A stretch of DNA of 64,000 nt from Talinum fruticosum (lineage: Eukaryota; Streptophyta; Magnoliopsida; Caryophyllales; Talinaceae), in the NCBI GenBank assembly GCA_021018815.1, contig JAITYX010000045.1:4340001-4404000 (forward strand), read 5' to 3'. The notes under the pieces were generated by a model that searched no databases, was not told where the DNA came from, and was given only the letters and a program-made list of their open reading frames with translations. Made by a program: the position numbers and the translations under genes. Position 1 is the stretch's first letter, and the number at the start of each line of letters is the position of its first letter. Of the stretch, positions 10,371-22,011 are shown in pieces.

Positions 10371-11129
10371 GCTTGCTAATTGTTCAAATGGCTAGCGGGG
10401 AATGTTGGTGGGTATGAGTTGAATTTGAATCTTGTTTTGATTTTCATTTGTGGATGCCTGGTTGCTTGATGGGAGATTGTATCGGTGTCTCCTCTCGCCT
10501 CTTGAGTAACTTGTTCATTGTCTTATACAAGAATAACTCGGGTTTCTATTCTTTATGAGTCGCAATTTAGTTTTAACCATTCTCTCCATTTCCATGTTCA
10601 TTATCACTCCTAAATGAATGGTGTTAGGCTTTCTTCACATTGGATCAACCAAATTTTGCCACTTGCAATTCTAGGCTTGAATTGACTGTTGGAGTAGTGG
10701 GGTTACTTAGTTGTTATTCAATCAACTTTATGAGATATCAATTGGCCAAGTCCTAAAGGGTTAACATCAAACTTGTTGTGTATTAGTATTACTCTTCTTA
10801 GGTGTCAAACCGTGGAAGCCTTGTGTGTCATGTTACCTCGCTTTGCTTTGTCTTGTTTTCTTGTGGCTTTATGATGTTTTCTTGAAATTAACCTGGAATG
10901 ACACATACAAATAGCTACTCATTTTCTAGGACTGTGTACTGAATTTTTAATCAGCTATTCCACCTTGGATGATGTTTATATAATGCATATTTGATTCTTG
11001 TATAGTCTGTGCTTTCCCAAATCAATTATAGGTAATTGTTTGCTTCTATTTTGTTAAGCTAAATCATTATTATTATTTTGTTGAGATGAATTGGCTTTCT
11101 ACCTTTATATCATTCCAAGTAATTGTAAA

Positions 11130-14100
11130 ATGGATCCTTCCAAAGTTACAAAGACGACGAGGGGACGAACAACGGTGAACAAGGAGAAGTTCGCACGTAA
11201 CGTAGATGATCCAACTCTCCTTACCCGAGTCCAATTCGACAGGCACCATAACCCGGTAGGTGAACGCACAACTCGCTTTATGAGCTACATTGGTGCAAAA
11301 AGCCGTGCACATGTGAACATCAACTACAAAAATTGGAGCACGGTCTCGGATTTGGTTAAGAAAAACTTTTGGAATGTTATACAGGAAAATGCACTATATC
11401 TCATCTTAGAATTTCTACTTATTATAAATGATTAATACTAATGCATGTCGTTCTTGTGTTTCGTAAAACGTTCAACTTGGACGTTAACGAATCAGACCTC
11501 TCATTAGTGAAACACAAGACCCTCATGTCGCGACAAAGAAATTAAGAAACTTCAAGTCTCACATTGCCGCAGTTTGGGTCTACACAACAAGGGAGATCTC
11601 TGTAGAAGGTAGACCCCGAGAGGTCTATAACTTCATAACCGAGGAGGACTTGAAGAATTTGGAATCATATGTCTCCTCTCCGGAATACTAGGTAATTTAA
11701 CAATTGTTCCCTTTTTTTAATAAGTTTTATTTATTGATTTTTTTAGAGTTAATTCCTTTAGAATTTCTTTATATTTGTTGCCTTATTTATGGATATTTTA
11801 TTATCTTAATTACTTGAACACGCACGAGGTGAAGCCAACCGGAAGAGAATTAAGAGCAATGCGTCTCCCCATACGATGTCCCGTTAGGAATAGGCGAAGG
11901 TGGAGAGGATGTTGTACAAGAAGAAGCTTGAACAACTTCCAAGTGGATCCAATGGAGGTGCCATCATAGATCCTTCGTAGCTCACTATCGAAAGTAACGA
12001 GTTCTGGGTCAAAGGAAGAAAGACAAAAGATGTCACCTTAGCTACAATAGAAGTACAATCTATTGTGCAAGTAACTTCTAACATTTTAACTATTTCTTTA
12101 TTTATTTTGAGAACTTATTGGTTTTAATATATGAGCTTCCCAATGATAATTTATTTCCTTCTTATATGAGTCTTTGTCACGGACCTCGACTTTAGAATTC
12201 CCCGACACCACCAGGAGGAGGAACAAGTTAGCCTTGGCCCCGCAACAAGATGAGCATCCTGGTCGTGTTTGAGCCATTGGTGGGAGGGTGGGGATACCTG
12301 AACACTTTAGGGCTAGAAAGAAGTGCCCTGTCTATTCCAGCCAAGTGGATATCGAGGCAATAATTTCTCTAGTGGAGCCTCGATTGTCCATTCTAATGGA
12401 GTCCCAAATGGCTGCAAAGATGGAAGAGATACATGCCCATATGATGGCTACCTTCATGGCATACTTGACCAAGATGAGCATCTCGGCAGCCAACTTGGAA
12501 GAGTTACGTAAGGGGCATTTCTCACCTTAGACACTCGGCCAGCACGAACGCAAGCTCATCCATCTATCAAGGCAATTATGATTTTGCCGCCTAATTAGAA
12601 TTCATGTTTTTTTGACTAATTATTGGTGTATACTTGTTGAATGAATAGTGTATATACTTTGGTTATTGTGGAATTCCGGCGTGCAGCCATTAAGTAATTA
12701 GTTGTTTTTTTTTTGGTTTTGTTTCGGATAGGGTCATTATCCCGAGAAAATGTCTACCGTTAAGGGAAACTCTTTCTGTTATTTTCCAAGATTGTTGATA
12801 GTTTAAGTTGTCTCTTAAGGGTTTTCCCATGATTCTAATTCTTATTCTAATTCTTGTGCAGCTGGTGCGGTGCATGCTAGCTTCTCATCACCTTTTCATA
12901 TATCACATTGTGGCAACGAGTGTTGTTTACCCCGTGCAGCCTAGTGCCGTCGTTCATGGGGCACCAATATTAGTTGATCAAGTGAAGGTGAGGGTGATAG
13001 CAGTTGTGCAAGGGAAAGGCACATGTGAGTTGTCGATCCAATCACCGGACCTTCACACTCTTGATGAAGTGGTCAATAGTTTTGTTGCTTGGCCCAAGAG
13101 TTTGGTCATCCTCTCTATATCTAAGGTATTTTATTTCAAAATATTAGATTATTGGTTGTTAATATCACACACATATATTTCTAATTCGTGTATTATGGTC
13201 CTCCCTGAACTAGGATGTCGTGGTCAAAATCTAGTGTGGGAGGCAGGGCACTCCTATGTCGTTAGTTGACACCAGCAAGCATTCAGCGAGGCCCGATCAT
13301 CTTCCAAAGCAGTCCTCTCTCCCACTCGTTCACAAAGTCATCTTAGGATTAGTGTTTTCTTCTATAAAGTTTTCTGAAGACTTTTCCAAAAGATAAAATA
13401 TTCGAAATCAAAGTGACAAATCACATGTTTGGGGTATTAGATGGGGACAATAATGAGATGACCATACCGATTTTTCATAGACAACATAATGCAATTTGTA
13501 CATATGTAAGAGATTGGCGCAACTACTATTATGCTTGGCATGATGTGAGTTACTATATATATATAAGTTCATTTAACTCGTTGATTTTCATTTCTAACTA
13601 TATATGTATAGTTAATATGTAATAGGTGGCTGAACGAGATAGGAATTGAGTCTGTTCAATTTCTCAATCTTAATGTCATTCAAGCATTGTGAGACACAAC
13701 CGAGGCTCGATTCGAATTTATCTCGAACCTCTCAAAAGTGATGCAAAAACATGTTACTTGAAGCCGTTCATTGAGGGGTAAGTGTACAAATAAATTAAAT
13801 GGAGTTCTAATGGTTTAATAAATACATTTTTATATATGTTATTTGTGTCGGTGTAGGTCGATCTGTATGCTTGTTGCCATATATCCAAGGAGTAACATTG
13901 CGTATCGGCTTGATCCTCTCGGGTTATCCCATGAGGAAAGATATCAAACTATTACTCAATCCAGGTGAGTTCATTACTTACTTATTTCTGTTTTTGTTAA
14001 GTATTCTTTTCAATTGTATGTTGTATGTATGCCTTCATTATATAACAATACATGATCTTTATTTGAATTTTATTTTCATCCGATTGAAAAATAGTGCTCT

Positions 14101-14600
14101 CGGAATATATGGCTATTTGGGAGGCTCGAGAGGCCCACATAAGGCAAACCCAACGTAAATTGTTGTCCCCGTAAAGGTGAGATTATCTTCCTTAGCATTA
14201 AATTAGTTTTCATTTTCCAACGAAATTACTTGCTACATAACTACTAATTAATTCTCTATGCGTTACCAATCTATTTTGATTATTGTACTCCCACAAACAA
14301 GCGGAGAATGTGGAGTATGACTTTTACATTCTACAATACATGAAAGAGATTGTGACCTCCTCGGATTCCAATTATATATAATCCCAAAGAGGTACTTACA
14401 CTTGCACTTGTTGCATTTGTTTCCGGAAAAATTTAATTTATCTTTTCCATATTCTTTTCAGCTTAATTATTACTTGTAGTTGACGTAATTATATGTAAAA
14501 TTACTTTTACAAGCATTGGTCCCATTATTTTCTCGAGAAAGAAGCCCCCACTCCTTATACACAAGCTGTGCTACATGAGCTTAGATAGAGTTTGTAAATT
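11130..14600 (+). pseudogene. CACTA H gene: Transposase_24-like plus C48 (Ulp1-like) peptidase remnant
   Basis: The ATG at 11130 opens MDPSKVTKTTRGRTTVNK, followed by NPVGERTTRFMSYIGAKSR and HVNINYKNWSTV, typical of plant En/Spm accessory proteins (Transposase_24-like). Further exon-like pieces are 11471-11692 (LDVNESDLSLV, KSHIAAVWVY), 11830-12075, 12180-12530 (GIPEHFRARKKC, then a helical EPRLSILMESQMAAKMEE stretch), 12862-13124 (VHGAPILVDQVKVRV, SFVAWPKSLVIL) and 13214-13760. The last pieces (13850-14570) resemble a C48/Ulp1 protease: SICMLVAIYPRSNIAYRLDP, then VEYDFYILQYMKEIV, then PTPYTQAVLHELR. The expected Cys-Gly of that family (ECGYY-like) reads Tyr-Asp here, so the catalytic Cys is lost. 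Stops, frameshifts and damaged splice sites make it a pseudogene. Exon limits are approximate. Confidence 0.6.
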
Positions 14601-14847
14601 TATCTTGTCCATATTCTTCATTATTTGATTGTTAAATTTTTTTATTTTTTAATTGTAGAGCAGACATTGTACTAATTGTGTGAAACAAGTGCGGTTGTTG
14701 GTTGTATATATTCTCGCAATATATCCTGGTCGTATATGTATTCTCGAAACAGTTTGTATATGTTGTGTAAATGGTTATATATATTCTAGTTAGTTGTATA
14801 ATTGTACAAGGGATACGAAAAATTAAAAAATATTATAAAAAAATTAA

Positions 14848-15237
14848 GACCTTTTATTACGGGTCTTACCAAAGAACTGTAGTAATAGGTATGAAAATAA
14901 CCTTTACAACGGTTCTTAAGTAAGAACCGCAGTACAAAATTGTCCCCCAAAATTTTGCTCAAAAGGGGGATTTCGGCCCAAACCTATTATTACAGCTTTG
15001 GAGAAAGAACCGTAGTAATCGATAAACCTATTACTTTGCTTTATATCTAGAACCGTGGTAATAAGTCACCTTTTACTACGGTTTTCTCAAATGAACCGTA
15101 ATAATAGGTTCCCTTTACTACAGCTTAATAACCGTAATAAAAGATGCTCATCTACTATTACATCATCATACACGACATCTATTAACTATAATGAAAGGTC
15201 TTTTTAACCTTAATACAAGATAATTACTGTAGTAATG
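14848..15237. repeat. Right subterminal repeats of CACTA H
   Basis: Multiple inverted units: TTTTATTACGGGTCTTACC with AACTGTAGTAATAGG; ACAACGGTTCTTAAGTAAGA followed by ACCGCAGT; ACTACGGTTTTCTCAAATGA followed by ACCGTAATAATAGG. They form imperfect hairpins and match the left end. Confidence 0.65.
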
Positions 15238-16543
15238 AATGGCTGCAAGCCAACAAGTCTTTATATATTCTTTAACGTATGAAATAATTTCTTTGTGATA
15301 TTTCAGGTTTGCTATTTATAGTCATCAGTATCAAAGGTGTATGTATGTTTATCGTTCACTTTGTGATAAAATATTAGTTTTAAAAACTCCATCCCATTTG
15401 TTGATTCCATATTATCAGATGGTGTGGAAAATATTAGTTTTAAAAAAGCGATGGTGTATTTTTTACACTTTATTTTTTAACATCATGATGTTTTTTTTTT
15501 ATTTTCATTGATCGTAGTGATATGTGTGAGAAGGCTAGCGAGATATTGAACCTTAGGTATATGCAGTATGTTTCAATCCATTCCCTTTATTATGTATTGT
15601 TCTTTTTATACAAATATGTGTAACAACGACTGTTTTGGATAGAATTAAAACTTAAGTTTATATTAATATTTTAAGAGTTTTACTAGTTGAATTAATTGTC
15701 ATACATAAAGTCACGGTCGTAGTCCTTTTATAACCTTTAATTAATTATAATATTATCTTTTCTTTATCAAGAGGATTATGAGGGGAGGAGGGAACCCAAC
15801 ATTAAGCCTAATGTACCCAGAACCAATATCTCATTGATAATTATTATATTATCTTCAATTACCTTTTTGTTGCCATCGCTAGCTATGTTTTCATATTAGA
15901 GAAACTCACCACTTGTGATTTATTTAAATTTTTTAAAAACTTATTATCATAATTTTGATATTATTTTGCTAACATTGGATATTATTAGAGGTGTGTGTTT
16001 GACCATGACACTAGCACTAAAAAATATTAACATTTAATTTTGGAGTCTTTATCAAAAAAATAAAATAAAATTTGGTGTCAATTAAAGGAAGGAGATGTAA
16101 AAAGATGACCTTGATTGATAACAAAATGTTCTAACTTCGAAGCTGTCTCAACTAACTAAAAAATAATAAATCCAAACTATTTTCAACGTATTTTATTTTT
16201 TCCTCGATAATAATATGTTCTTGGTTTTTCTATAAAAAATTTGTTTTGTTTTCCTTGCTAGAATTTGATTACATCCATGCAGTAATTAAGGGATTTTTCT
16301 TAATAAATTATCTACATATATATTAGCTTATGATCGTACAAAGCACGAGATTTACACTATTATTACATAATTCTTAGGTCATTATCGACAATCTCATTAA
16401 GGTTTATGCGAATTTTTAATGATGGTATGTGAAAGGTTGTAATTTTAGGGCATCTTAAATATGAGAGAATTGGACCGAGACTTAAATCATCAGGTTTTAA
16501 ATTCCTTTTCTAACTGTTTGATAAGGATTTTTGAAGAAGAAAC

Positions 16544-16909
16544 TTGAAATTTAGAGGTTTCAAAGTCTACAAGCTTTTTCAAGGATCATATTTGTGTTTT
16601 TTAGAAAAAGGAAACTTTCTCAAATTTTTTTCTTCATGTTGGTTCTTTCACATACACAGTCCAACTATCCAGAGAGAGGTGAGAAGGGGGATGTGGGGTC
16701 GTGCATTGGCTACTGGTTACGAGGAAGACGTCCATCGACCACTAGTGCCTCGCTTTTACAGATTAATTCACTATCTAATTTTTTTCCCTTTCGATTTGAT
16801 TGATTTGTCCGAAGAGAAGGGAGGAGGCAAATCTCATGAGTCTTTTTTAAGAAGGAGAGAAGGAGGTCAGATCTATCCGACTGCAACTGAGCAGCAACGA
16901 GAAAGATGA
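16544..16909 (+). CDS. Unrecognised 121-residue open frame, doubtful
   Basis: Open frame beginning MKFRGFKVYKLFQGSYLCFL and ending YPTATEQQRER. It has a hydrophobic, aromatic first half and a Gly/Arg/Glu-rich second half. I recognise no family, and no promoter or splice structure supports it. It overlaps a different frame on the minus strand of similar length. It may be the leader of a host gene or chance. Confidence 0.12.
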   Translation: MKFRGFKVYKLFQGSYLCFLEKGNFLKFFSSCWFFHIHSPTIQREVRRGMWGRALATGYEEDVHRPLVPRFYRLIHYLIFFPFDLIDLSEEKGGGKSHESFLRRREGGQIYPTATEQQRER

Positions 16910-17508
16910 CAATGCCTGACTGAATATGGGAACCCGTAAACTTTGTTTCTTTGATATGTTTTTCGATTTGCCATTTCTTGATATATGATTTTTCTTCTAA
17001 TTTATATGGGTAATCACGGGATTTCTTTTCCTGATATGTAATTTTGTGGGTTGATTTATGGGTATTGTTCTTTAATTTCTTTCTTTTGTTTTTTCTTTTG
17101 GGTTGAGTGAATATAATAGTGTTTTGGAGTTGAATGAATATTGCGTCTGCTTCATTTTTTCTCTTTTTGTGGGTCGATCCATGGTGTAGGAAGATCATAT
17201 TTTGAGGCTATATGTTGTTCATGAATCTTGTGGTTCTGTGATGTTGATCAAATGGGAGAAATTATGGGATGGTAATTTGTACAAAATATTTCAAATTAAA
17301 AATTTAACTACAAAAATGATTTGATTCCATTCCATAGCTCCCAACCAAATAAGATGGACTAGAACCCCATTCCGTTCCAATTATTTACCAAACACTTTAA
17401 AAAGATAGTCAAGTTTCACACCAACCTCCTATGTATCATTCTCTGGTTTCATTTTGTTCCAACTTTACATATCGACTAGAGTCTTAAACTGAAAAAAAAA
17501 AAAAAAGA

Positions 17509-17640
17509 TTATAAACAACCTATTATGAAGATTAAACTATCTTTTTTAGGTTACAATTTTAAACAACATATGAAGATTAAGCTATCTATCTTAGGTTACA
17601 ATTTTAAACAACCTATTATGAAGACTACACTATCTACTCT
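17509..17640. repeat. Three-copy tandem repeat, about 45-50 bp unit
   Basis: The unit includes AAACAACCTATTATGAAGA, then TTAAACTATC, then TTAGGTTACAA. Copies start near 17509, 17558 and 17605. The second copy lost a few bases and the third is truncated. A poly-A run (17491-17506) lies directly in front. Confidence 0.75.
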
Positions 17641-17999
17641 TCATATAAGGAATATAAGTATTTCATAGTAATTAATTTGGATTTTATTAAAAATAAGAGA
17701 ATAAAATGATCTTACAAAGCCAAATTGCAGCACATCGGTACCAAACTCTTTAATCATCATCTTCATGGGTAAATAGATATAGTTGATGAATAAAAATGAA
17801 TGCCCACTTTCAATAATACAAAAGATGCGAATGTTTGAGATTTAAGAATAATAATGATGAATATATAAATAATTAAATTTTAAATCATCATATATTTTTC
17901 ACAGGAAATTCATATGGTCATATGCATACATATGGACGTACGATTGATCAACTTTAACTTCATTAGTTAATATAAAAGGCAACATACAATTCACTTTCT

Positions 18000-18440
18000 A
18001 ATGCATATTATTATTTTGAATATTATTAGTTACAAACAATAATACCTCAAATGAAACCTGTCTATTTGCTGAAAAATTTGCACAAACTTCAGAAGTGAAC
18101 AATCCATGTCCAGCTATTGACTGCTGATAATGATACTTCAAGTTAAATAGAAATTGACATAGAATAGCCTGCCAATGTGCCAATATTATAACTGCAGTGT
18201 TGCATCAGTATATTGCCTCCACTATGCCAAAAAAAAAAATTCAAGATTGGATCTGGAAATCTGCTCCAGAAAGTACTTGATGTAGTTTCTTAGCTTAGAA
18301 GAAAACAAACAATGGTTTGATATCAACCAGATAAGTTTGCGTCTGTGAAAAATCAGCTAACATGCATGATAGCATAGAGTACTTGATAGATCCGCCTGCA
18401 TATAAGAAGCAGCAATTATATGAACTGGTCACGGCATCAA
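18000..18440 (-). other. Possible host exon remnants, minus strand
   Basis: On the minus strand, TTCTTATATGCAG (an acceptor-like site near 18400) is followed by an open stretch reading GSIKYSMLSCMLADFSQTQT that stops near 18300. A second open stretch with FNLKYHYQQSIAGHGLFTSE lies at about 18020-18183. They look more gene-like than the surroundings, but I recognise no family and cannot join them. Confidence 0.2.
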
Positions 18441-18772
18441 GCATTAATATAACTAAAAGGACGAAGATTTATCTTTGTCAGTAGAATTATCGTTTTTTCA
18501 TGCTCAATAATGTTCTTGAGTACAATGGAGATAGCCTAAGTCCATCTCTACATCATCATATCCATATGACCGATTATGGCTGAACATCAAAAGATAAAAG
18601 CCAGTACATCAAAGCTACAATTGCAAAAATTCTGATCGTATTCATGCACAGTAGACATTCATGCTGAAAACTGAGCGTATGCATAGATGACTAACGATAA
18701 ATCTTGCATGTTCTCTAGTCAACGCTTACAAGGTGGTGTGTGTACACACCCAAAAATGTCACAGCTTGCTTC

Positions 18773-18996
18773 GATTTTGACTTGGTGCTTTGATTAGCAC
18801 TTTCCGAGGTTTTCTGCCCTAGGAGGGTTTCCTCGTAAAAATTACTTATTTTCATTTCTTTTCATTTCTAAATCACTCTACACTTAGTTTTTCTATTTGA
18901 GTAGATAGTTTAGTTTTTTAAATTTAAATTTCAGTTATTTTACTTCAACACCCTGTTCATCCCCCTATAGAGTGATTATCCTTTCTGTTTGAACTT
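18773..18996 (+). repeat. Copia F: 3' end of a solo or truncated LTR
   Basis: This matches the U5 half of the E-type LTR, read in the opposite orientation at 43376-43610: GATTTTGACTTGGTGCTT, TTCTGCCCTAGGAGGGTTTC, and the end TTTGAACTTTTA, which corresponds to TTGAACTTTCA in E. The 5' part of the LTR is missing at 18773. At 18996 it abuts a gypsy integrase fragment. Confidence 0.7.
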
Positions 18997-19440
18997 TTAT
19001 CTAGCATCATAAGTCTTCCCCATACCAACCTCAAACTAGCGGACCAGTTAAGACAACTGATAAGAACATTCACAAAATCATAGAAAAGACGGCTATAAAT
19101 TATAAGTATTGTCCCGATAGATTACCCTTCACTTTATGGGGGAATAGGGCTTCAATTAAAGCCTCTATAGAAGCAACTCCTAACTCCTTGGTTTAGGGAA
19201 AGGAAGTTGTTCTTTCAATTAAGATAGTTATCCAATCACTTAGAATAGTGGCTGAGATTCAAATCCCGGAGGCAGAATGAGTCAAAGCTAGGTCTAAAGA
19301 ATTGGTTCTATTGGATGAACGATGTCCAAGAACTCTACATAACATCCAAATATATACCAAGTAAGGATATCAACAACGTTTAATAAAAAGGTCAGACCAA
19401 GGGACCTAAGAGAAAAAGATATGGTCTTAAAAAAATACAT
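18997..19440 (+). pseudogene. Ty3/gypsy (Tat-type) integrase C-terminal fragment
   Basis: One reading frame, with four stops, resembles the end of a Tat/Ogre-type integrase: HKSSPYQPQTSGPVKTTDKN, then LPFTLWGNRASIKASIEATP, then IQSLRIVAEIQIPEAE, then VKARSKELVLLDE, and after a frameshift FNKKVRPRDLREKDMVLKKI. In the family this is the end of the catalytic core and the DNA-binding tail. It is cut on the left by the copia F LTR and on the right by copia E. It may come from an autonomous relative of G. Confidence 0.75.
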
Positions 19441-20530
19441 CCCCACAATCAATGCCTTTTTCTTGATTTTACCCTTGAGCAACTAGTCCGGCCTTACTTC
19501 TAAATACAAAACCCTCTACATCCAATTCGGTTTTGAAAATTGATTTTGTTTCTATAACTCGGGTGGTCGGTTGGTTGGTTAGTCATGGTCCAAACTTGGT
19601 TTATCTCAAACTAAGAGTTTTCTTATTGCATGACCTCTGCCTACTCGGGTTTAATTATTGTTAGGTTCAATCATGGATTTGAATGCACCAAATGCACAAA
19701 AATTGAAAAGAGAAGAGCCAGCTTACACACGTGACTTGAAATATGAACTAATGTTCTCGTGGTGGTGACTAGAATTATATGTGGATGCTTTTTCATATCT
19801 TTGATTTAATAGATTAGGATCTTGAATGCTTGGTTCCTCGCTTGGTGGAGTCTCGGATCCATCTTGGGCTTCGAAGCCTCAGCTCGAGTCTTGAATATGT
19901 TGCTCGATCCGTTGAATTGGGGACTTAATTCTTTTGTTGTCATCCTTTCGAGCTCAGCTTTAATCAAGTTATCATCATCTAAGCTTAGCTTTTGAGATTG
20001 GAGAATGTAGACTCACTTATCCTACCATAGTCAACTTCATAAAAAATAACGTGGATACTTTCTTCTACTGTGTTAGTACTCTTATTAAAAATACGATAAG
20101 CTTTACTGTGGGTTGAGTGACCAAGGAAAATACCTTCATCTGATCTATTATCAAATTTAGTTAGATGATCTTTACCACTATTGTGAACAAAATATTTGCA
20201 TCCAAAAGGCTTAAAGTAGGAAATGTTGGGTTTTTTGCCTTTGTAGAGCTCATATGGTGTTTTCTTGAGAATTAGGTGAATAAGACACTCGATTTAAAGT
20301 GTAGTTTTCAGTGTTGACTACCTTAGCTTAGAAGTAGTATGGTAGATCATTCTTGATCATCATTATTTTATGAATCTCCTCAAGGGCTCATTTCTTTCTT
20401 TTTACAGACTTTGTTTTGTTGAGGAGTTATAGGTGCCGAGAAGTTATGAAATATCCCGGATGTGTACGTAACTCGGATAACTCAAAGTAGTCGAATTCTC
20501 TTCCATGGTTAGTTCTGACCCTTATAATCT
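19441..20530 (-). pseudogene. pol: Copia E: integrase C-terminus and reverse transcriptase N-terminus
   Basis: Reading from high to low coordinates: an integrase segment with NHGREFDYFE near 20500, the QQNKV-type stretch before the catalytic Glu region near 20400, then NISYFKPFGCKYFVH and DHLTKFD near 20170-20240. The linker includes NVVDTLVSYIFG-like shadows only. RT begins with TKPGPWLTNQPTTRV-type sequence near 19570 and runs to a VKIKKKALI segment at 19450-19480. There it breaks off, before the catalytic Asp motif. Multiple frameshifts. Confidence 0.65.
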
Positions 20531-21951
20531 TTAACACTCGGATTCTAACTCTAAGACATTCCGAGTACTACATGAAGACTCGGTATAAACATCATCCCTC
20601 GCTTTGATTACAAGTCATTCCGAGTGCTATAGAAACTCATGTATACGTTTTCATTCGTTTCGATCGACTCGTAAAACACATTCTTGTAGATCTTCCGCAT
20701 TGATGTTTCGACTCACTTTAACTTGAACTCCAACTCTTTTATTCTGAGTTCTGACCGCTTATTTCAACGCAAAGTGAATTACAGTGTTAATTCATCTTTC
20801 TAAGTCAGCTTGTTTGTTTGAGAATTATTTGTCCAAATCAAGTGTCTATACTTTGATGATTCTACTCTCTTTAACTTGATCTTTCTTAGGATTGACTCGA
20901 TGGAATTTGAGTATATTGAATATTAGACTCAGAAAATTCCACTTTTCTAGGCCTCGAGATAATTATGCACTTAATTGTCTTAATTAATTTATTATCTCGT
21001 GCCTAATTTTGGACCAAAGTATTTTATACTTTAAGAATCAAAGTGGTTTACTTTTGTAAGTTATCCAAGCGAGGTTATCTCATTTTGAATTACAAAAGTA
21101 GCCGACTTCAAGCCGTCAATCACTAGCAGTCATGCTTTATCTACTTCTAAACAGGGCTCGGACACCGTGTCGGTTGTATGTTTCCAAAACTGGAAAACTC
21201 CAACGCTATGCTCAACGGTGGTTTCCACCTTGCTTTTCGGACATCACCAGCTGACTAGAGCACCTTTAGGAACTAAGAGCCATTGCACCATGTTCACATC
21301 CCAACAGATATTTTCCGATTGACTCGAAGAACTGTTACAACGGCCGATAAAGACTTTTTTTCAAAACCAAGACACAATGGTCACTCCGGTTGGTCATCTA
21401 TAAATAGAAGATTGCTGAACCCATTACAAAAACTATTTCTCTTAGTACATTACTCATTCAATCTTCTACTTACAACTCGAGTCCGTACTTAATATTTTTT
21501 TGAGTTGTAAAGTCTTGTAATGAATTACATACTTCTCTTACTTTCTGAGGAAGGTCCCTTGACAGAGATGTAAAGGTTAACTCAGCTCGCTTGTCCCTAG
21601 CTGTAAAGGTTATCTCAGTTAGGAAGTACTAGATCGATAAGGGAACTTCGAGTCTAGGAAAACATTATAAGGAACCGTGTAAAGGAGCAATTATGGTTGA
21701 GTCACTCCGTTGTATTTTATGGATTTAAAATAGTGGATTTGACTTAGTGCTTGGACTAGCACTATCTCGTGGTTTTCTGCCCTATGAGTGTTTCCACTTA
21801 GTACCGAGTGTATATTTTTCCGAGTCCAATCTAGACTCGTAATCACTGCTTATCTTTTTAAGCAAAAAGTTTCTAAGTTTGTTCAAATTCCCTCATCACC
21901 CTATTCATCCCCCTTCTAGGGTGACTTAGACTCTCTAGGAGCAAACCTTAA
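20531..21951 (+). repeat. 5' LTR of copia B
   Basis: It aligns with 39259-40733 throughout, sharing GATTCTAACTCTAAGACATT, the TATA box region and TCTAGGGTGACTTAGACTCT-type U5. TATA box at 21399-21406. The end is CAAACCTTAA in place of CAAACCTTCA, directly before the PBS. It is about 50 bp shorter than the partner LTR. Confidence 0.88.
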
Positions 21952-21969
21952 ATTGGTATTAGAGCCTAG
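21952..21969 (+). other. Primer binding site of copia B
   Basis: ATTGGTATTAGAGCCTAG right after the LTR. The canonical plant copia site, complementary to initiator tRNA-Met, begins TGGTATCAGAGC; this copy differs by one C-to-T change. Confidence 0.85.
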
Positions 21970-22011
21970 CCTTTCAAGAAGGATCTAACAATCCAAAGGT
22001 CTAAAAATTAG

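Larger units (their letters stand above)
9712..15237 (+). mobile_element. CACTA (En/Spm) element H
   Basis: The left end CACTACTCCAGATATGACC starts at 9712. The right end is TACTGTAGTAATG ending at 15237, an eroded inverse. AAT lies directly before (9709-9711) and directly after (15238-15240), the 3-bp duplication expected for this superfamily. Subterminal repeats with TTACTACGGTT and AACCGTAGTAATAGG units occupy both ends. The 5.5-kb interior carries one decayed multi-exon gene (11130-14600). No TNP2-type DDE transposase was recognised, so it was probably non-autonomous. Confidence 0.75.
15241..18772. other. AT-rich low-copy-looking intergenic stretch
   Basis: No retrotransposon or CACTA hallmark was found here, and the ACTCGG/CCGAGT motifs that pepper the copia elements are almost absent. 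It holds short duplications (AATATTAGTTTTAAAAA twice near 15380 and 15430), a small tandem repeat (17509-17640) and two weak coding candidates noted separately. A TC/AG-rich stretch at 16640-16910 looks like a gene leader, but I could not connect it to exons. Confidence 0.5.

Noticed and set aside
16710..17198. 162-residue minus-strand frame rich in Lys
   Set aside because: Low-complexity AT-rich sequence, no family recognised, and it overlaps a competing plus-strand frame.
18000..18440. Confident host gene call
   Set aside because: Two gene-like open pieces and an acceptor-like site were seen on the minus strand, but no family, no joined frame and no start could be supported. Listed only as a weak feature.
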